64,000 nt of DNA, from positions 13,888,001 through 13,952,000 of the forward strand of contig OZ316891.1 of NCBI GenBank assembly GCA_973895155.1, written 5' to 3'. Made by a program: the position numbers and the translations under genes. Positions 21,606 through 35,000 of this stretch are shown piece by piece. The notes under the pieces are model-generated. The model had not been told where the DNA came from, searched no databases, and saw only the letters and a program-made list of their open reading frames with translations. This DNA is from Marsupella aquatica. Lineage: Eukaryota > Marchantiophyta. Every line of letters begins with the position of its first letter. Position 1 is the stretch's first letter.

Positions 21606-24600
21606 CTCTTGTAGCTTTAAACAGATAACATAGGATTGGATTGGTTCAGTCTTCCACGCCAGCTTGTCTGGAAATGATAAATATTAGGCAGATGTTTATA
21701 TGTAGACTTCCAACAACACAAGAAGTTATGTCCTTTAATGCAAGAGGCTGCCTGTCGTTGCACCACATCAGTGGCTTGTATCACAGATAGACCAAAGAAC
21801 TGAAACTCAAAAAAGATCACGCAACAACAAAATGGGGCGATAAAGTACCTTCATGTAACAGTGTCATTACTTTTTGAATTATAATAAATAATTTGTTTTT
21901 AATATTTAATTTATTTCCTTAGAAAAGGATAACAACACTAGCCTTTAAATCTCCACTGGGGCCTACAATCGATCATTGGTTAACAAAGGGGAAAGTACAC
22001 AACAGTCACAAAAAAGGTACATGTTGTCAGATTTCTTAAATCAACTAATGAAGTCACACACAAATTTGAAGACAAATGGATGTTCCATGATTTTGGGATG
22101 ACCCTTGTCAAACCAATCAAATGAAAGAGATTGAAGGAAAATAAAAAGTGATTCAAAATTGGGCAACCAAAGAAAGAATAAAATGGTGGGAGGTTTGTTG
22201 AGCTAAGATGTCATTCGCAACAACCATATAACCATGATTCATTCTATGCTTACGTAGTTGACACAATCCATACGTGGTTCACTTCTTCTCCTAGGCTACG
22301 TCCACACTAACACAACAACTTTATTTCAGAGTAATCAAACACACAAGTTCTCTCTCTTCCTCAAGTTGCTTTGTTACAATGAGCAAGCACTACATGCCAT
22401 CGGTTTACACTAGCCCTGGTATATGTAAGGTCACACACGACTAACCTAACCTCAGCTAAGTCCCTAACTGAGGTTAACCTAATTACCATAACCTTTAAGT
22501 CACAAGACTACGAGCAATCCTTAACAAAGTTGTGGGTGCACCATGGAGGTATATGGGGTTGCAACTTTCTGTTTAGTTGAGCTTTAGCTTAGGGTTAGCC
22601 ACTAATCATAAAGTTTGATAAGTTCATTAAGTGAATAAATTGAAGTCTAGTGATGAGGTATTGTGGTCTTTTCACTATAATTAGTGTGACTAACTTTAAT
22701 TCACAAGAAAGGACCAGTTTTCAGGGTCTACTCGCAAATCAATGTTAGACACACTAATTGTGTGCTAACTATCTCCGTGCAAATGAATTAGTGTTACTGC
22801 GGTCTCAAGAATACAAAATAGAGGGAAGAAACTATTCTGAATCCACAAGTATTACTGTTACTTTGGACTCAAGATAATCCATTTTTTATTAGCAAGTTAA
22901 ACAAGAGTGGAAGACAACTATTCTGAAAAACCCATAAAAAATAGTGTTACTTGGACTCAAAATCACTTTCATCAAATTTAGTGTGAGTAACAGTAATTTT
23001 GAACTAAAGTCAACTCTTGCATAACACCAACTAAGGTGAACAGTGTAAGTTTTTTTTTGCATGAATTGCATAAAAAATCCAGCAAAGGGGACTTGCAATA
23101 CAAGATATAAAAGTGCAAACCATTCATTCAATGTTCATGTGTCATAGTGTCATAAGCTTTGGGAATGGATATCTGTTTTACTCCATTGGGAACCTTTTTG
23201 GTAGTGTCAAAGCATCATCCCGCATTATCAACCATCACAATAAAAACTATACTTAGGCCACTCTCAAATCCCACCGGATTTATTCTCTGTTTTATGAGGG
23301 ACCTGAACCAGCGAATGCCCTCAAGGGTCAGCTATGGAAAATATTTGAGGTCTACCTAGTATTTACTTGTAAGTATTATTGCAGTCACAGACAGCCTTGG
23401 ATCTTTCTTGATCTTAATGAGAACAGCCACCAGATCTTTAATTAGTTAGAGGACCCCTTGGTTATGTAAGTTTGCTTTATTGAACTATTTGGGGCTATGA
23501 AGAGTGCACATTGGAATAGATAGATGAGAGGACAAAGATTAGATGGAGAATTCTAAATGAAGTGAATTTTGAAGATAGTTAGCACAATTTGACTGAAGAC
23601 AAATAGGATTACATTCATGGTGATTGTGAGGGTAATTCTCCGTGCACAATGTTTTCCTTAGTACCTTTATGTCCATATCATTGATGTAACATTCCATATA
23701 GTTCATACAAAATATTACTTTTGTCCATAGTTGCTGAAAGGTCTAAGAGTCCCTTGGTATTCCTCTACCCATAGTAGTTATCGTGTTTCCTATCTTTGCT
23801 TGTTAGTCCTCGATCCATAGGATCAAAAGGGTTTCTTAAGTTACCTTGGTAATGTTAGAGAAGTTGAAAAGCTTCTTGGGTTTTTAATGTTACCTTGGTA
23901 AATGTTAGAGTGGTAAATGAAGAGTTTCTTTCTACTTGTCATTAATTCAAAAATGTGTAAATTAAATAGAAAATTGAAACATATTACCAGAAAACACTAA
24001 TATATCAAGAAAATGAAGGCCAGATAGACCTCTAGGTTTATCAAAATACTCCCATGTATTTTTGCAACTCAGATGGACCACATTGTCGTGGCAGGGAATA
24101 TTTTCAATTAGTCCATCGCAATTGTATTGTTTCTGTCTACTGTCCATGAGAGCATTATTTTGAATATATCAATCATAACTCATCTGAAGATTATTGGTTT
24201 TCTTTCACCCTTATTTTACCATTTTCTTTATTTACTGAATTATTATTTTTCAGGTTTCCATTGATTTTATAGTTACATGGTCTAATTGTTTTTCTGTACT
24301 TGCCTCAAACAACTAATAATAAAATTTATTTCTTCTTACACAAGGAATGATTCTTGTTTGTGACAAATTATGCTAATGTGGCTGCATGTGCAGCTAGGAA
24401 TTTTATAATTAACTTCCCATGAGTGCCCGTAAAGATCTTGCAAATTCAATTGCAACAAATTGTGGCAAATTTCCTTAATTTTTGACACTCTTCTGTTTCT
24501 TTGTATCATTCAGCCCCTAGCTGGAGAAGGGAAGATTTTTGCAATATTTACCGAGTTAAATTATCAATGCACCCTCTTCTAGATTGTACAGAATGGCTTT

Positions 24601-25892
24601 AGCCAATGATAAATTTCTATCCCTTATTTCTACTGGACTAAATTTCAGGCATTTGGACTTTTCCTTTGAATTTGTCCTTTCTGAGACTCAATGCAATTTG
24701 GATTGACACCTTTTAGCAAATTGGTCCATTTATTCTTCTCCACTGCAGCCAAAATAAGCACAGTATTGACCATCATATCATGTGATCATATTATCGTCAT
24801 GGAAAAGCGAGACATCATATCCAATCCCGAAAGTTTCTCCTGAGGCGGCGAAATTCCTGCATCTGTTTGGTAGTGCAGTGCAGAAATAATAATGGGACTG
24901 TACAACTTGCCTTCCTTAATGAATAAATTAAATTTTCCCAGGTACAGTTGAAGAATCATTTTGCCCCTCAGAAATCAACGCTCCAAACAGACCGCATCTC
25001 CACGTGTTCGTAGGGTTCAGGTGGATCGCGGGCGGTCGGTGCGGAGGGGAGATCTGAACCGTATAAATTCCAAAGATTTATTAAATTTCCCAGTTCTTGC
25101 GCCTGTCGATATCCACCTGCCACCTCAGCTTCAATGATGATGTGGTGCGTGTGCATTGGCCAAAAAAGAATAGACGAATAGGAAAACGTTGTGGATGGGC
25201 CTCTTACGTGGCAAACCTGCAAAGGTCACTCGTGATAGCACTCAAAGAAACTTGGAAAGTGTGGCCCTAGCCTAATTTTTAATGCTTTTCCTTTGTAGCC
25301 AGGTGCAGAATGTCACCTAGTGTGAAGGACAAGATGGTAAGAAGATTCCTTATATTGTTTTATAGGATTAGTATCTGATGATTATATTTCCTTGATTTAA
25401 AGCTAATGATCAGATTTTGGCTAGTGGGGTCTTGGCTAGGTCAAAAATTGGGTATGAAAAGTAAGCACTTTAGTGAATGTTCTCAACGGGGAGGAATGCT
25501 TTTAAGTGAGAGGAATCTAGTCAAAAACCATGGTGACACTGAGCCTAAGTTTCACTCACAAGTTATCTCATGATCAAGTATATAACAAGTAGCATGTCTA
25601 GCCTTTATCAAGTATCTGACTATGGTTACACTAACTATGACTACAAAACAAGTCTAAAACCAAAAGTAAATGTCTGACTATGGTTGGACTAATTACTGTG
25701 TGCAAAGTAACTCTAGACGGAAGAATAAATGCCTAAAAGTGCAATACTCAGCCATTATAAAGCTCAATCTCATTGTAATATAAATTCATACTAAGTAAAG
25801 GGCCAAGTGAAGGCTATGGCATTGAAATTAATAATTGTATTGAGTACTTGAATGTATGATGGTTCTACTGAATGCATGTGAATGTGAATGTT
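21606..25892. other. Intergenic AT-rich DNA without a recognised gene
   Basis: No coding region was recognised on either strand. A loose direct repeat with a period of about 80 bp is present near 22825-22975, sharing 'aactattctgaa' and 'actttggactcaa'. There is a short palindrome around 22450 ('cctcagctaagtccctaactgagg' region). The area has many AT-rich microsatellite-like patches. I see no RNA gene. Confidence 0.4.
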
Positions 25893-25903
25893 GGTCTTTG
25901 TCT

Positions 25904-26199
25904 CAGGGGCCTCAATCCAAGGGGTATCCTATATCACTCGCAAAATTTTGGGAGAACAAACACCTTAAAACTTACGTCAATAAAGTTTGTTGAGGATTTT
26001 TCTACCCCTAACTTAATAGAATATTCTTGGAATATTCTCAAATTTAGTTTTAAGAAACCCTACGATTCTTATAATTCTCAAAATGGGATTAAAACAACCA
26101 TAATGTTCTTCAACAAAAATTTCAGTCTTTCACTATACCCAAAAAAAACAAGCTTATTTGCACATGATGGGTTGGAAGAAAAGAAGTGAGGGATCCCGG
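25904..26199 (+). mobile_element. Dispersed repeat copy 1, flanked by an 11-bp direct repeat
   Basis: This 296-bp block begins CAGGGGCCTCAATCCAAGG and ends TGAGGGATCCCGG, so its ends are weakly inverted (CAGGGGCCTCA against CCGGGATCCCTCA). It is flanked by GGTCTTTGTCT at 25893-25903 and 26200-26210, a likely target-site duplication. A second copy lies at 39881-40160. It has no coding capacity. An 11-bp duplication with short inverted ends would fit a Mutator-like MITE, but the class is not proven. Confidence 0.7.
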
Positions 26200-26210
26200 G
26201 GTCTTTGTCT

Positions 26211-29200
26211 AGTATGGTAAAGGGAAATCCAAAAGACACAGTCAAGTCAGGGTTATAGTTTGTGCTGTCAAACAGGATGCAGGAGCTAATGCACAACTCA
26301 GCATGGTTTAATGTAACACTTAACTTCTACTTAATCTCTATCTGCCATGGGGAGGTTCCAATCTATGAGGACATTGACACACTGAAGTGCAGGAGAAGTC
26401 ATGGGGCCTCAACTTATCAAAGCCATGATAGAATCTAACTAACTTTTTATAATTGGTTCATGAATAGGTAGCATACTGGTTCATGGAAGCAACCCATTAT
26501 AAGTAACATCTTTTTATTAACCTTTCCCCCAAACTGTTTGATATTATAAATGCCCCCCAAACTAAACTAATTATCAACCTGTCCCCCCTTCCCCCCCCCC
26601 CCCCCCTTGTCCCCCATTTTGTACTCGGGTTCGTATTAACTTGTATACGGGTTCCTGCTGGCATGTGACAAGTGAGTATTGGCTAGCCTTAACCTGCCCC
26701 CACCCCCTCAGCCTCCCCTTCCCCACTGCATTTTCCTGAGTAAAAGTGAGGGCCAAAAGTGTTGGGTTTTGTGAGGGGAGAGTGGTTAGTAAAAAGCTAT
26801 TATAAATAATTGATATAATTTTTATTTGGCAGAAATTAATTTTCCAATTTGCCTGAAGGGCCCATAATAGGCAAGACAAGTCAAATTAAATCATTGACAC
26901 GCATGTCCAGCTCTTATTGGTCCATGTGTATACAAAATCTTATGTAGTGCAAATATATGCAGAAAGGGTTAGGGTTAGGGTGAGGGCTTGGTGTGAGGGC
27001 CTGGCCTGGGCAGGGTTATATTGGGAGGAGTGGACCTTTGTCCAATACTTTTACTGAGGCCAAATTACAGACCGCTGCACAGGTATGTCTCTTGCCTATG
27101 TAGAGAAGAAGGGGCATTGAGGAAGAGGATAATCTTTGAGCCTAGACCTTTTATGGCTGCCCTAACTATTGACCATTTTCTCCCTCTCCCTCTCTCTCTC
27201 TCTAGTCCTTGACTCTAGTGTCTCATTGTTTCTTGTAGTTATAAAACTGGATATCCATTTTTATTACTCAAAAAAGGCTAAATAAAAAGTAGCTCAATAG
27301 CTGTTTAGGCTCAGAATTGAACCCTTCCCCTTAGTTCCCATCAACCACGCACACCAGTGTGATAAGTGAGAACAGTGATAAAACTGTAACAGTAGGGAGT
27401 CTCAAACCTTGGGATTTATGAATGATTGCATTCAGTCAATAGGGAGTCTCAAACTTTGGGATTTATGGATGGATTGCATTGGGCCATAAAGAATAGGTCA
27501 TAGCTTTTTCACAAGACTAAAGGTTTTTTTTCTTTCTTTCACCAGTCTCTAGAATGACTAATGGTTATAGCAAAAAGCCTATCCTTATGGCAAAAACTTA
27601 TAGACTATAAATACTGTAGTCCATAAATTTGTGTCCATAACCCATAACTATGGAGTTAAGATACATCAAATTGACAACTTAGATCTCACTAATGTATTAA
27701 CCTAATATTAACTACATGTATTACTTTCAAAGGCTGAATGAATAGTACACGGACAGCTCATCGTTGTGTTGTCTCTTAACATTCATACATCTTACTGAAC
27801 CAATTCTGGTTTACTTTTGTAAAAAGTTCATACTATGATCGTCCTCCCAATTTGCTACAAGACAAACGGTGGTTTACTTTTGTAAAAAGTTCATACTATG
27901 ATCGTCCTCCCAATTTGCTACAAGACAAACGGACAAAATACTGAAACAAGTTGCAGGATGAACATGCTCTAATAATACATACATGCTATATATAAGAGAG
28001 CCTCCACTAGTGGGTCAGGCCAAATAGTTCTGGCCCTCGCTGTCCGGAGGTAGAGAAGGGCGAGTAAACAGAGGCAGTGGCGCGATACGTGTGGGCCTGA
28101 CCCTTTTGCTGAGACATAGGGAGCCAAAGCTTAGAGTTCATTGAGGAGATAAAATAGTTTTCAGGCCGCACTTCCGTACCAGTACCCTGTCCTACTACGG
28201 GTCGACAAAAGTATGGGACACCAAACCTGGTAACATGGCCGACACAGATCACAGTTTGAAGGACAACACACCAAACGAAGGAAATGAGAAGGTTTGAAAG
28301 TCCAACCTTGACTGTTCTTATAAGGCAATCGGTTATTATGAATGTAATCGATCGATAAATGGTTTTTTGCCCACGAAGACAATCGAGAGTACCCAGAAAT
28401 GGCCCATGCATCAACAGCCGCGCTGGGGAGATACAGGCGAGAGGATCTGAGATTATTGAACACAAACATCTCCGTCAGGACTGGAACGCAGCAAATAGGG
28501 CAGCAACTCGCTATGTCTCATAGAAAGTCCAAATAATTACCATGTTCACGACGCTGAATGAACACCACACAACTAAGTGCCTCTATCAAATTTCTCTATG
28601 TCAGGGGCCCATCCGGACAAAAAGTATGGCAGCCTTACCAACAAAGAATGAGTATATAATGCAGAATCAGTCACTTCATCAAAAGGTCAACTTTCACCCT
28701 GGGATACAATCTGTAGATATTTCACCATGAGCAATGATGATAGCCGAACAAGAATCATCGCAAATATTACAAGCTTTACATGAGTCCGTAAGGACCCGAG
28801 TAAAATGTCGGATAATCAAGGGGCTAAACTTCGCTGGCCTAGGTGAAGCCTCCGGAATAGTGGCCCCTGTGATTGGCAACCACACTGAAAACTTATCCAT
28901 GCTTTTCCTACAGGAGCTAGCACTAGTATGGGTATAGAAACCATCGTTTCCAGTTAAGTCACTTTAAGCAAATCAGGCCACGTGACCTTATACACAGGGT
29001 TGTGGTCATCGAGATGATTGTGCACCCTGAGGCCAGTCCAAAAAGTCTATCTCATGTTCAGTTGTCCAGGCTATATCAGCTGAAGGCCAAACAGCCCTAA
29101 CAAGCCTTGCCTCACTAACTGGGGAACAAAACACCGCTGTAAGAACCTAACGAATAAAATCTGTCGACAGACAAAAGTTTCGGAGCTAAAATCGACTCAA

Positions 29201-29265
29201 GTTACTATATGACTGGTACAACGCATCTGATACAAGAAGTGCCGCTATGACGGTCATTAAACTTT
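26211..29265. other. Intergenic DNA downstream of the NPSN gene
   Basis: No gene was recognised. It contains a C-homopolymer tract (about 26579-26606), a short telomere-like run (GGGTTAGGGTTAGGG near 26968), a diverged 48-bp duplication near 27395-27470 and a perfect 63-bp duplication (27807-27931). The 28.0-29.2 kb part probably includes the NPSN 3' UTR. Short ORFs there on both strands show no family features. Confidence 0.4.
27807..27931. repeat. Near-perfect 63-bp tandem duplication
   Basis: The unit starting 'tggtttacttttgtaaaaag' is seen at 27807 and again at 27870, with no visible difference over at least 60 bp. It is a recent slippage event or an assembly artefact. It is non-coding. 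Confidence 0.85.
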
Positions 29266-32200
29266 CTATTCCAGAAATGCCAGAAGCAAGCGCCTGTTTG
29301 TTGTGCTAACCGGAGGTGCAAACCCAGGAAGATTGGAAATGCTCTTATTCTTAGGATTGACAACCTGCATTCCAGTAAACAGCATCTTTATCAATGTCAT
29401 GTGGCAAAAAACCCTAAACCCTAAACCCTAAAGCTCAAGCTCTTCGTCACTAAAGTATACTTGACATGAAAATAAGGTTGTGTCACTAGAACAATTAGTA
29501 CCCAAGAATCGCATTGAAGGCCTCAAAGACGTTTTTAAAACAGAAACTAAGGATGGACTCCCAGATTTGATAACCAAGATTATCTTATTGCACCCTGGCC
29601 AAACAAAAACAACATCCATTTCAAAGACCAAGGGAACACTTATAGCAACTCTGCGCAAATCTGGATACCGAAGGTGGAAAACTCCACTGACCAGAGGTGC
29701 AGAAGTACTCAACAAAATCATATTGAATAGAAATATGATCTTTAAACAGTGCAAACAATTAATTGCCACCATTCCAACTAAAAGCCTGACAAGCATTTCA
29801 CAGAATACGCACCTTTACAATAATGATGGCTATCACGCCGCAAACAATGAGGAGGAGGAAAACCATGATACATTTATCAGTAGCTAGCTGCATGACGATC
29901 ACCAGTAAGCAGTCAAAGAGCCAATACAAACAGGATAACTACGTAAGGATTGGTTCGCCTGACCAATAAGCATAAGAGATGTTGCCCATTGGCATCCCCT
30001 TATTTACCTGGCGAGTGACTGCGAGGTCAAGTAGAATCTACTACTTAGAAAAGCAAAGAGCAACTGGGAATGTACAAACCATCCAAATTTCCACTCAAAA
30101 ACATCAGTCTCCATTGGAGGCATTCCAAGCCGGTCGCTTTCTCACCTGCCTACTAATTTCTCTAACAAGTTGAGAAGCTTTTTTGATAGAAAACTGAATT
30201 GTGTCCAACTCGTTCACGATCCTCCCCATCTGTTCCGTCTGTGACACCATACCAGTGGACAAATCTGTCATATTCTTTTAAAAAGTTTGAATCTACGCTC
30301 TGGTATTCCAATCCATTGATTGACAAAAAATAGGAGGAAGTAGAGGGCTTCCGGGTGATAGAGAATAAAAAAGTGAAAAACGCAACGAACGGGGCTGCCC
30401 AGTCTGCTATCAATAATGAGGGAGCTGTATCTCTACTTACTACATTTACTTCTAACCGAACTGCTATAATATGTAAGACATCCGACTACTTCACAACAAA
30501 AACTGTTGATGCGTTCAACTCTTGATGACATGGACAAGCGAAGCCTTAAAAATGATACGCCGTGGCTGCCGAGCTGACCAGACCATCGAAGGTTGCCTAA
30601 GCACTTCTGTACCAAAGTTAGAAAACGCTGTGAAGATCACAACACAGATTTGTAGTATTCCGGATTGCTGTTCACCAACAGTAAATTTAACCCTAGATAT
30701 TGGTTGAATACTCCATAAACGCAGATTCATAAACATGCGGAAATATAAGAAGGAAAACGAATATGATTCTACCTGAGACTTCAGTGTCAAGGCTGTCTGT
30801 TCACCAATGTTGACAGTATCTTGAACGACCTGTCAAAGCCCATGGAGAGAAATTGTGAGCAAGCATTCCATCGGTAACGGAAATAAATTGTAAGTCCCAG
30901 AAACCCTTCAATGCCCAACCAGTATCAAGAAACCACTTTGGTTTTGCAACCATGCATCCTAAGGAGCCCACTTTCTGCCCAACTGTTCTAAACAGTACGA
31001 CATACTGATTATTAGAGATACTGCATTGAAGTCAGATTCATGGATCTCCTGAACTGCTTTTAAAGTAGATTTCCTAAGGTTTAACGAAGAGCGTATGGAA
31101 GGAGTTGAAGGCAAAGCAAACCTTCTTCGATCGCTCCAATGTTTGGTCGGTCTCATCCATCTGCTTTCTCCCGGTATCAATTAGCTGTTGGTTTGACATT
31201 GCTGCAATAGAACTTAGCCACGCAAATGAACATCCTTGCTACTAATGTGCAACAGCAGTCGGCCAACACTTGAGCCAAGAAGAGATCTCACGACAGATAC
31301 TGGAAACTAAAAAGGAATAGAAAAAATTCTCAAAGAAACATGCATTTCCTTCAGTTACTTTGCCAGCATGGTTGTTCAAAGGTGGACAATTACAGAGTTC
31401 AGGAGGAGGTCACAACAATCAACCTGAGAACACAATTTAAGACAAGCAAGCACCAGTAACTGTAGCCAGAGTTATGGCGAATGATCAAGTGACACCAGTT
31501 GCAACAAGTAACAATGATAATGTGATATTGTGAGCATTAAAAACATGGCAAGAAAAGTTGAAAGTTTACTAGATGCTAACTTGACACCGTCATCAGCCGT
31601 TGCATCCGCTCGGCCTCCTCCCCCTTCAAGGAGCTCATTCCTGCCTCCCCCGAGGGCACTTGTATAGCTGCACGATGCCAGACAATCCATGCAATTCCAC
31701 TTCAATCTAGACTATTCCAAAGACATTCAATCTGCAAATATAGCACTAGTAACGAGCTGATGTTGCCAAAATAGATGAGGACAGGAGGAACATACGTCTT
31801 TCGCAGGGCTACATAGGAGTTGAGTTCCTTGATCTGCAAAACATGGTTCAAGATAAGTCCCAGGCCAGCACCTCCCTCCAACAAGTTTTAAAAGAAAAAA
31901 CCCTGTCAGAGACTACAGGTCCTATCAAATGAATGCATTTAGACTTGCCCTGGTGGTTTGGCACTGAAGTGAGCCTAGCTGACTGCCAGTCCCGAGCAGG
32001 TGAAAAGTCACGCTACGTTAAAAAATTAAAAATGCAGAATGCTTTCAAAAGTTGGCCACGACTGGGAGAAATACTCACCAGAGCCTGTTTCTTCTCATTT
32101 AACTGTTTGTTTTGTTCGCTTGTATTCTTGGACTCTTCTTCTTTTACCTCTCTATCGAAGTCTTTGATAAGCCTGGTTAGAAAATAGAGAGGTCAGCTTT

Positions 32201-33826
32201 CCATCAATCAGCGACGAATCCAATGAAAGTCACGAGGTACAGCCAATACACTGTCGACCACAAGGGACCTTACACAAGCTGGAGGTACATCCGTAATTGC
32301 CTGAGGTTTGGGCTGTAGAACTGCCTAAACCCTCCTACAAAAGTATATGCTGATAAAAAAAAACCCAAAAAGGAAATTCCATCATGTGGCCTCATTCGCT
32401 CCTTCCCGGAACGCAACAGCGGGGAATCGTGAAATTTCTAAATATAGAAAACAAATAAATTAAATCACCTTCCTTCCTACCAGTAAACATCATTAGGCCT
32501 TCTGTCATATATAGTGACCGAGAGCTCTTGTACATGAGAACAACAGAATCTGCGCATCTTCGCCAATTCTGTGGTTGGGTACACGAAAGGGAAATCAAAT
32601 GCCCGACGTCTCAGTTTTTAATGATATTGCAATCTTAGAAATGCTTGATTGCAAAGCTGGTTGACATTTGAAAGAAGGGACAAAAAGGAGAGAGCTGAGG
32701 GCCACCGCGGGTTATTTTAGCTTTAAGTAGGGCTCCAATTGTATCCATCCCGGAAAGGATGGCTACAGATACATACATTCAGTCGCTTTGAAGGTAGTCG
32801 GAAGCATCAGAAACTACATCCTCGAAAAACCGAAGCAAATCGGACGCTCGGGCATTTGCAAAATAGTGTGAGACATCGACTTAATAACAACTGGACGACA
32901 AAAGCAGCAAGATCCGCCTCTTGGCCAATCGTGGAAGGACGAGAATGACACTCAATGCTGCCATTGCACAGAGAATCTCAGTCAAAATAACCGTGAAGGA
33001 GTGTCTCTTTCCGGAGTCACTGATTTCGAATTTCAGCACCGCGTTTTTTGTCCAGACAGAACGAAGGAACCCTAGAGATAGACAAAGTCAAGAATTCAAG
33101 GGTACCCGACCTGTGCTAAGCAACTTAGTTCAACCAAAGCACTAAATTGAAGGTTATAGTGTATAAAAGAACAAACCGCTTAGCTTCCCTCATCTTCGTT
33201 GTAAGATCCTCGAGCTGCTTGCTTTGTCGGTTAGGATCCTTGACCTTGTCCAATTTCTGGAAACCGGACCTGTGAAATAGCAAGGCACAAATTCGCTTAA
33301 AGTTCTTAGAGACTATCCTATCGTATGCGTGGGTTAAACAATTGAGATGTGGGACAATGGGGGACAAGTAGCTTAGAGAAATTCTGCTAGTGGCTACGGC
33401 TTCCTAACTAATTTTCCAATGTGGCTGATGAAGCGAATATGGCGCGGTTGATAATCTGTCAGAATTCTGGAAATTGGTGGACAACGAGGAAAGAGAATAG
33501 CGAGGCATTCCGGACTCCAAGCCCGGATTGTAAATTGCAGGACAATGGAGAGTGCCCCAGTTACACATAAGAAGAGGGACTGATCGAAAATGGAACGCCA
33601 TTTGGATAGCCAACACACTAGTTTCAGCATTTTGACAAAGAAAACATTAGACAGGAAGTCAATGATGACAAAAATGCATGTGCTGCCGCAGAAACCAAAG
33701 AGCTACTGCGAAAGGAAAAAAGAGCACTGAGATAAGGAGTACATACGAAAGAGCACGGAAGAGATCTTGAACTTGGCCATCGATATTAGCCAGTGTAGGA
33801 CTAAGCTCCAGTCCTGACGTCGCCAT
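29266..33826 (-). CDS. NPSN: Novel plant SNARE (Qb-SNARE, NPSN family), ten exons
   Basis: Family role: NPSN proteins are tail-anchored Qb-SNAREs acting in membrane fusion at the plasma membrane and cell plate. Exons in transcript order: 33747-33826, 33177-33269, 32079-32172, 31796-31833, 31570-31667, 31122-31201, 30773-30829, 30146-30238, 29813-29887, 29266-29364. All phases match and total 807 nt, giving 268 residues; family members are about 260-270. Family signatures: DLFRALS, SGFQKLDKVKD, KELNSYVALRK, MDETDQTLERSKK, TEQMGRIVNELD (SNARE helix, about 150-210), TDKCIMVFLLLIVCGVIAII (membrane anchor, about 214-233), and VNPKNKSISNLPGFAPP near the C terminus. The Met at 33826 is preferred; an in-frame Met 12 codons upstream (33862) is possible. 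Introns contain short unrelated ORFs and a telomere-like run. Confidence 0.95.
29412..29432. repeat. Three CCCTAAA telomere-type units inside an NPSN intron
   Basis: CCCTAAA occurs three times without gaps. It lies in the last NPSN intron (29365-29812). On the gene's own strand it reads TTTAGGG. This is a telo-box-like or small interstitial telomere motif; a role is not shown. Confidence 0.8.
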
Positions 33827-33862
33827 CTGCCGTGAAGGCGATGGCACGGCTTCAAAGCGCAC

Positions 33863-35000
33863 AAAGCGCCCAGAATTCCTTTCTAACCCCAGTGTATAGG
33901 CTTACTCCTTAAAATTCTTCACTCAGCATCAGAGGCGGATCCAGATCGCTGTCGACAAACTGAAAGGAATGACGAAGCTCGGCAAGAAGAGCCTACAACG
34001 CACTTCAAACCCCGAACACAGGCAGATGATATAACCCGGGCTTCAGAATTCCAGTGCACAAACTCGCAATGCTGCCGCTGTAGAGCCCGGAAGATAGAAT
34101 ACAGGGACAGAACTAGCAATGCAAACCATGAGCGTAACAGGTCGACTGATGGACCTCGACTGCAAGCGAAGAATGTCGTAGGGCAGAATGGGAGCGACAG
34201 CAGTCACAGAAGACACGACCACCGCAACATAGTCATGAACTAGAGGGAGGTCCGGCACGCGGTTCGATGCCCCGCCCACCTACGAGAACACAAAACTCTG
34301 CATTCTACTAGAAAGCGAGGGGCAAATTATTCGACTCAAAACTTGTAACGACAAATGAACGCAGCGCAATGCAGCACAGCACTGCTAACACAGCACCGCA
34401 CGCGGTGAAGCAGGGGAGTCAGATTATAGCCAGCAAGGGCACGTAACAGCTACACCAGCACCAACCGTGGTCGCCAAAAGAGACGCCCGATTGTCAGTTC
34501 AATGTAAAACAGAGAGCGAGAGAGATGTCTCGTTGAATGCAATTCAATAGGATGTTTCAAAGCGAAGAGAGAGAGAGGATCATCGCACTGTGCAGCGCAA
34601 ACAGAATGCGGGCACACGAGAGCAGGGGAGAGAGAGAGTGAGAGATGGACAGCAGGCCATGTAACAGCTACACCGGCAGCAACCGTGAAAGCCAACACAG
34701 ACGCCCGATTGTCAGTTCAAAGGGAGACACAGAGAGCGAGAGATGTCTCGTTGAATTGCATTCAATCGGCTGTTTCGAGGCGACGAGAGAGGATCGTCGG
34801 ACGGGTGCAGAGACAGCATTCAGGCACACGAGAGAGAGAGCGGGAGAGAGAGGGAGAGAGAGAGAGAGAGAGAGAGCGATGGAGGGCGGGGGGGAGAGAA
34901 GCGCTCCTCGGGCTCATGCGCGCAATGCAGGATTCAATTCGCATTATTGCCTGGCTGTCCGCTGTTGCTCTACAGCTCGCACGCATGTTCTAGCTTGGAA
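33863..35000 (-). promoter_or_regulatory. NPSN upstream region with duplicated GA-rich block
   Basis: A block of about 218 bp starting 'gtaacagctacacc' at 34443 is repeated from 34661. Both copies share 'cgcccgattgtcagttcaa', 'gagatgtctcgttgaat' and GA runs. The second copy ends in a longer (GA)n tract (about 34828-34878). GA/CT runs are common in plant promoters and 5' UTRs and can bind GAGA-type factors. The block begins 0.6 kb upstream of the NPSN start, so a promoter role is inferred. ORFs across the GA tracts are low-complexity artefacts. Confidence 0.45.
34443..34878. repeat. Tandem duplication, about 218-bp period, GA-rich
   Basis: The two copies start at 34443 and 34661 and differ by scattered substitutions and small indels. 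The second copy contains an expanded (GA)n microsatellite. No protein can be assigned to either strand. Confidence 0.8.

Noticed and set aside
29428-29887. Overlapping ORFs of 122 and 135 codons on opposite strands
   Set aside because: They overlap NPSN exon 9 and the last intron. The real coding exon there is 29813-29887 on the minus strand.
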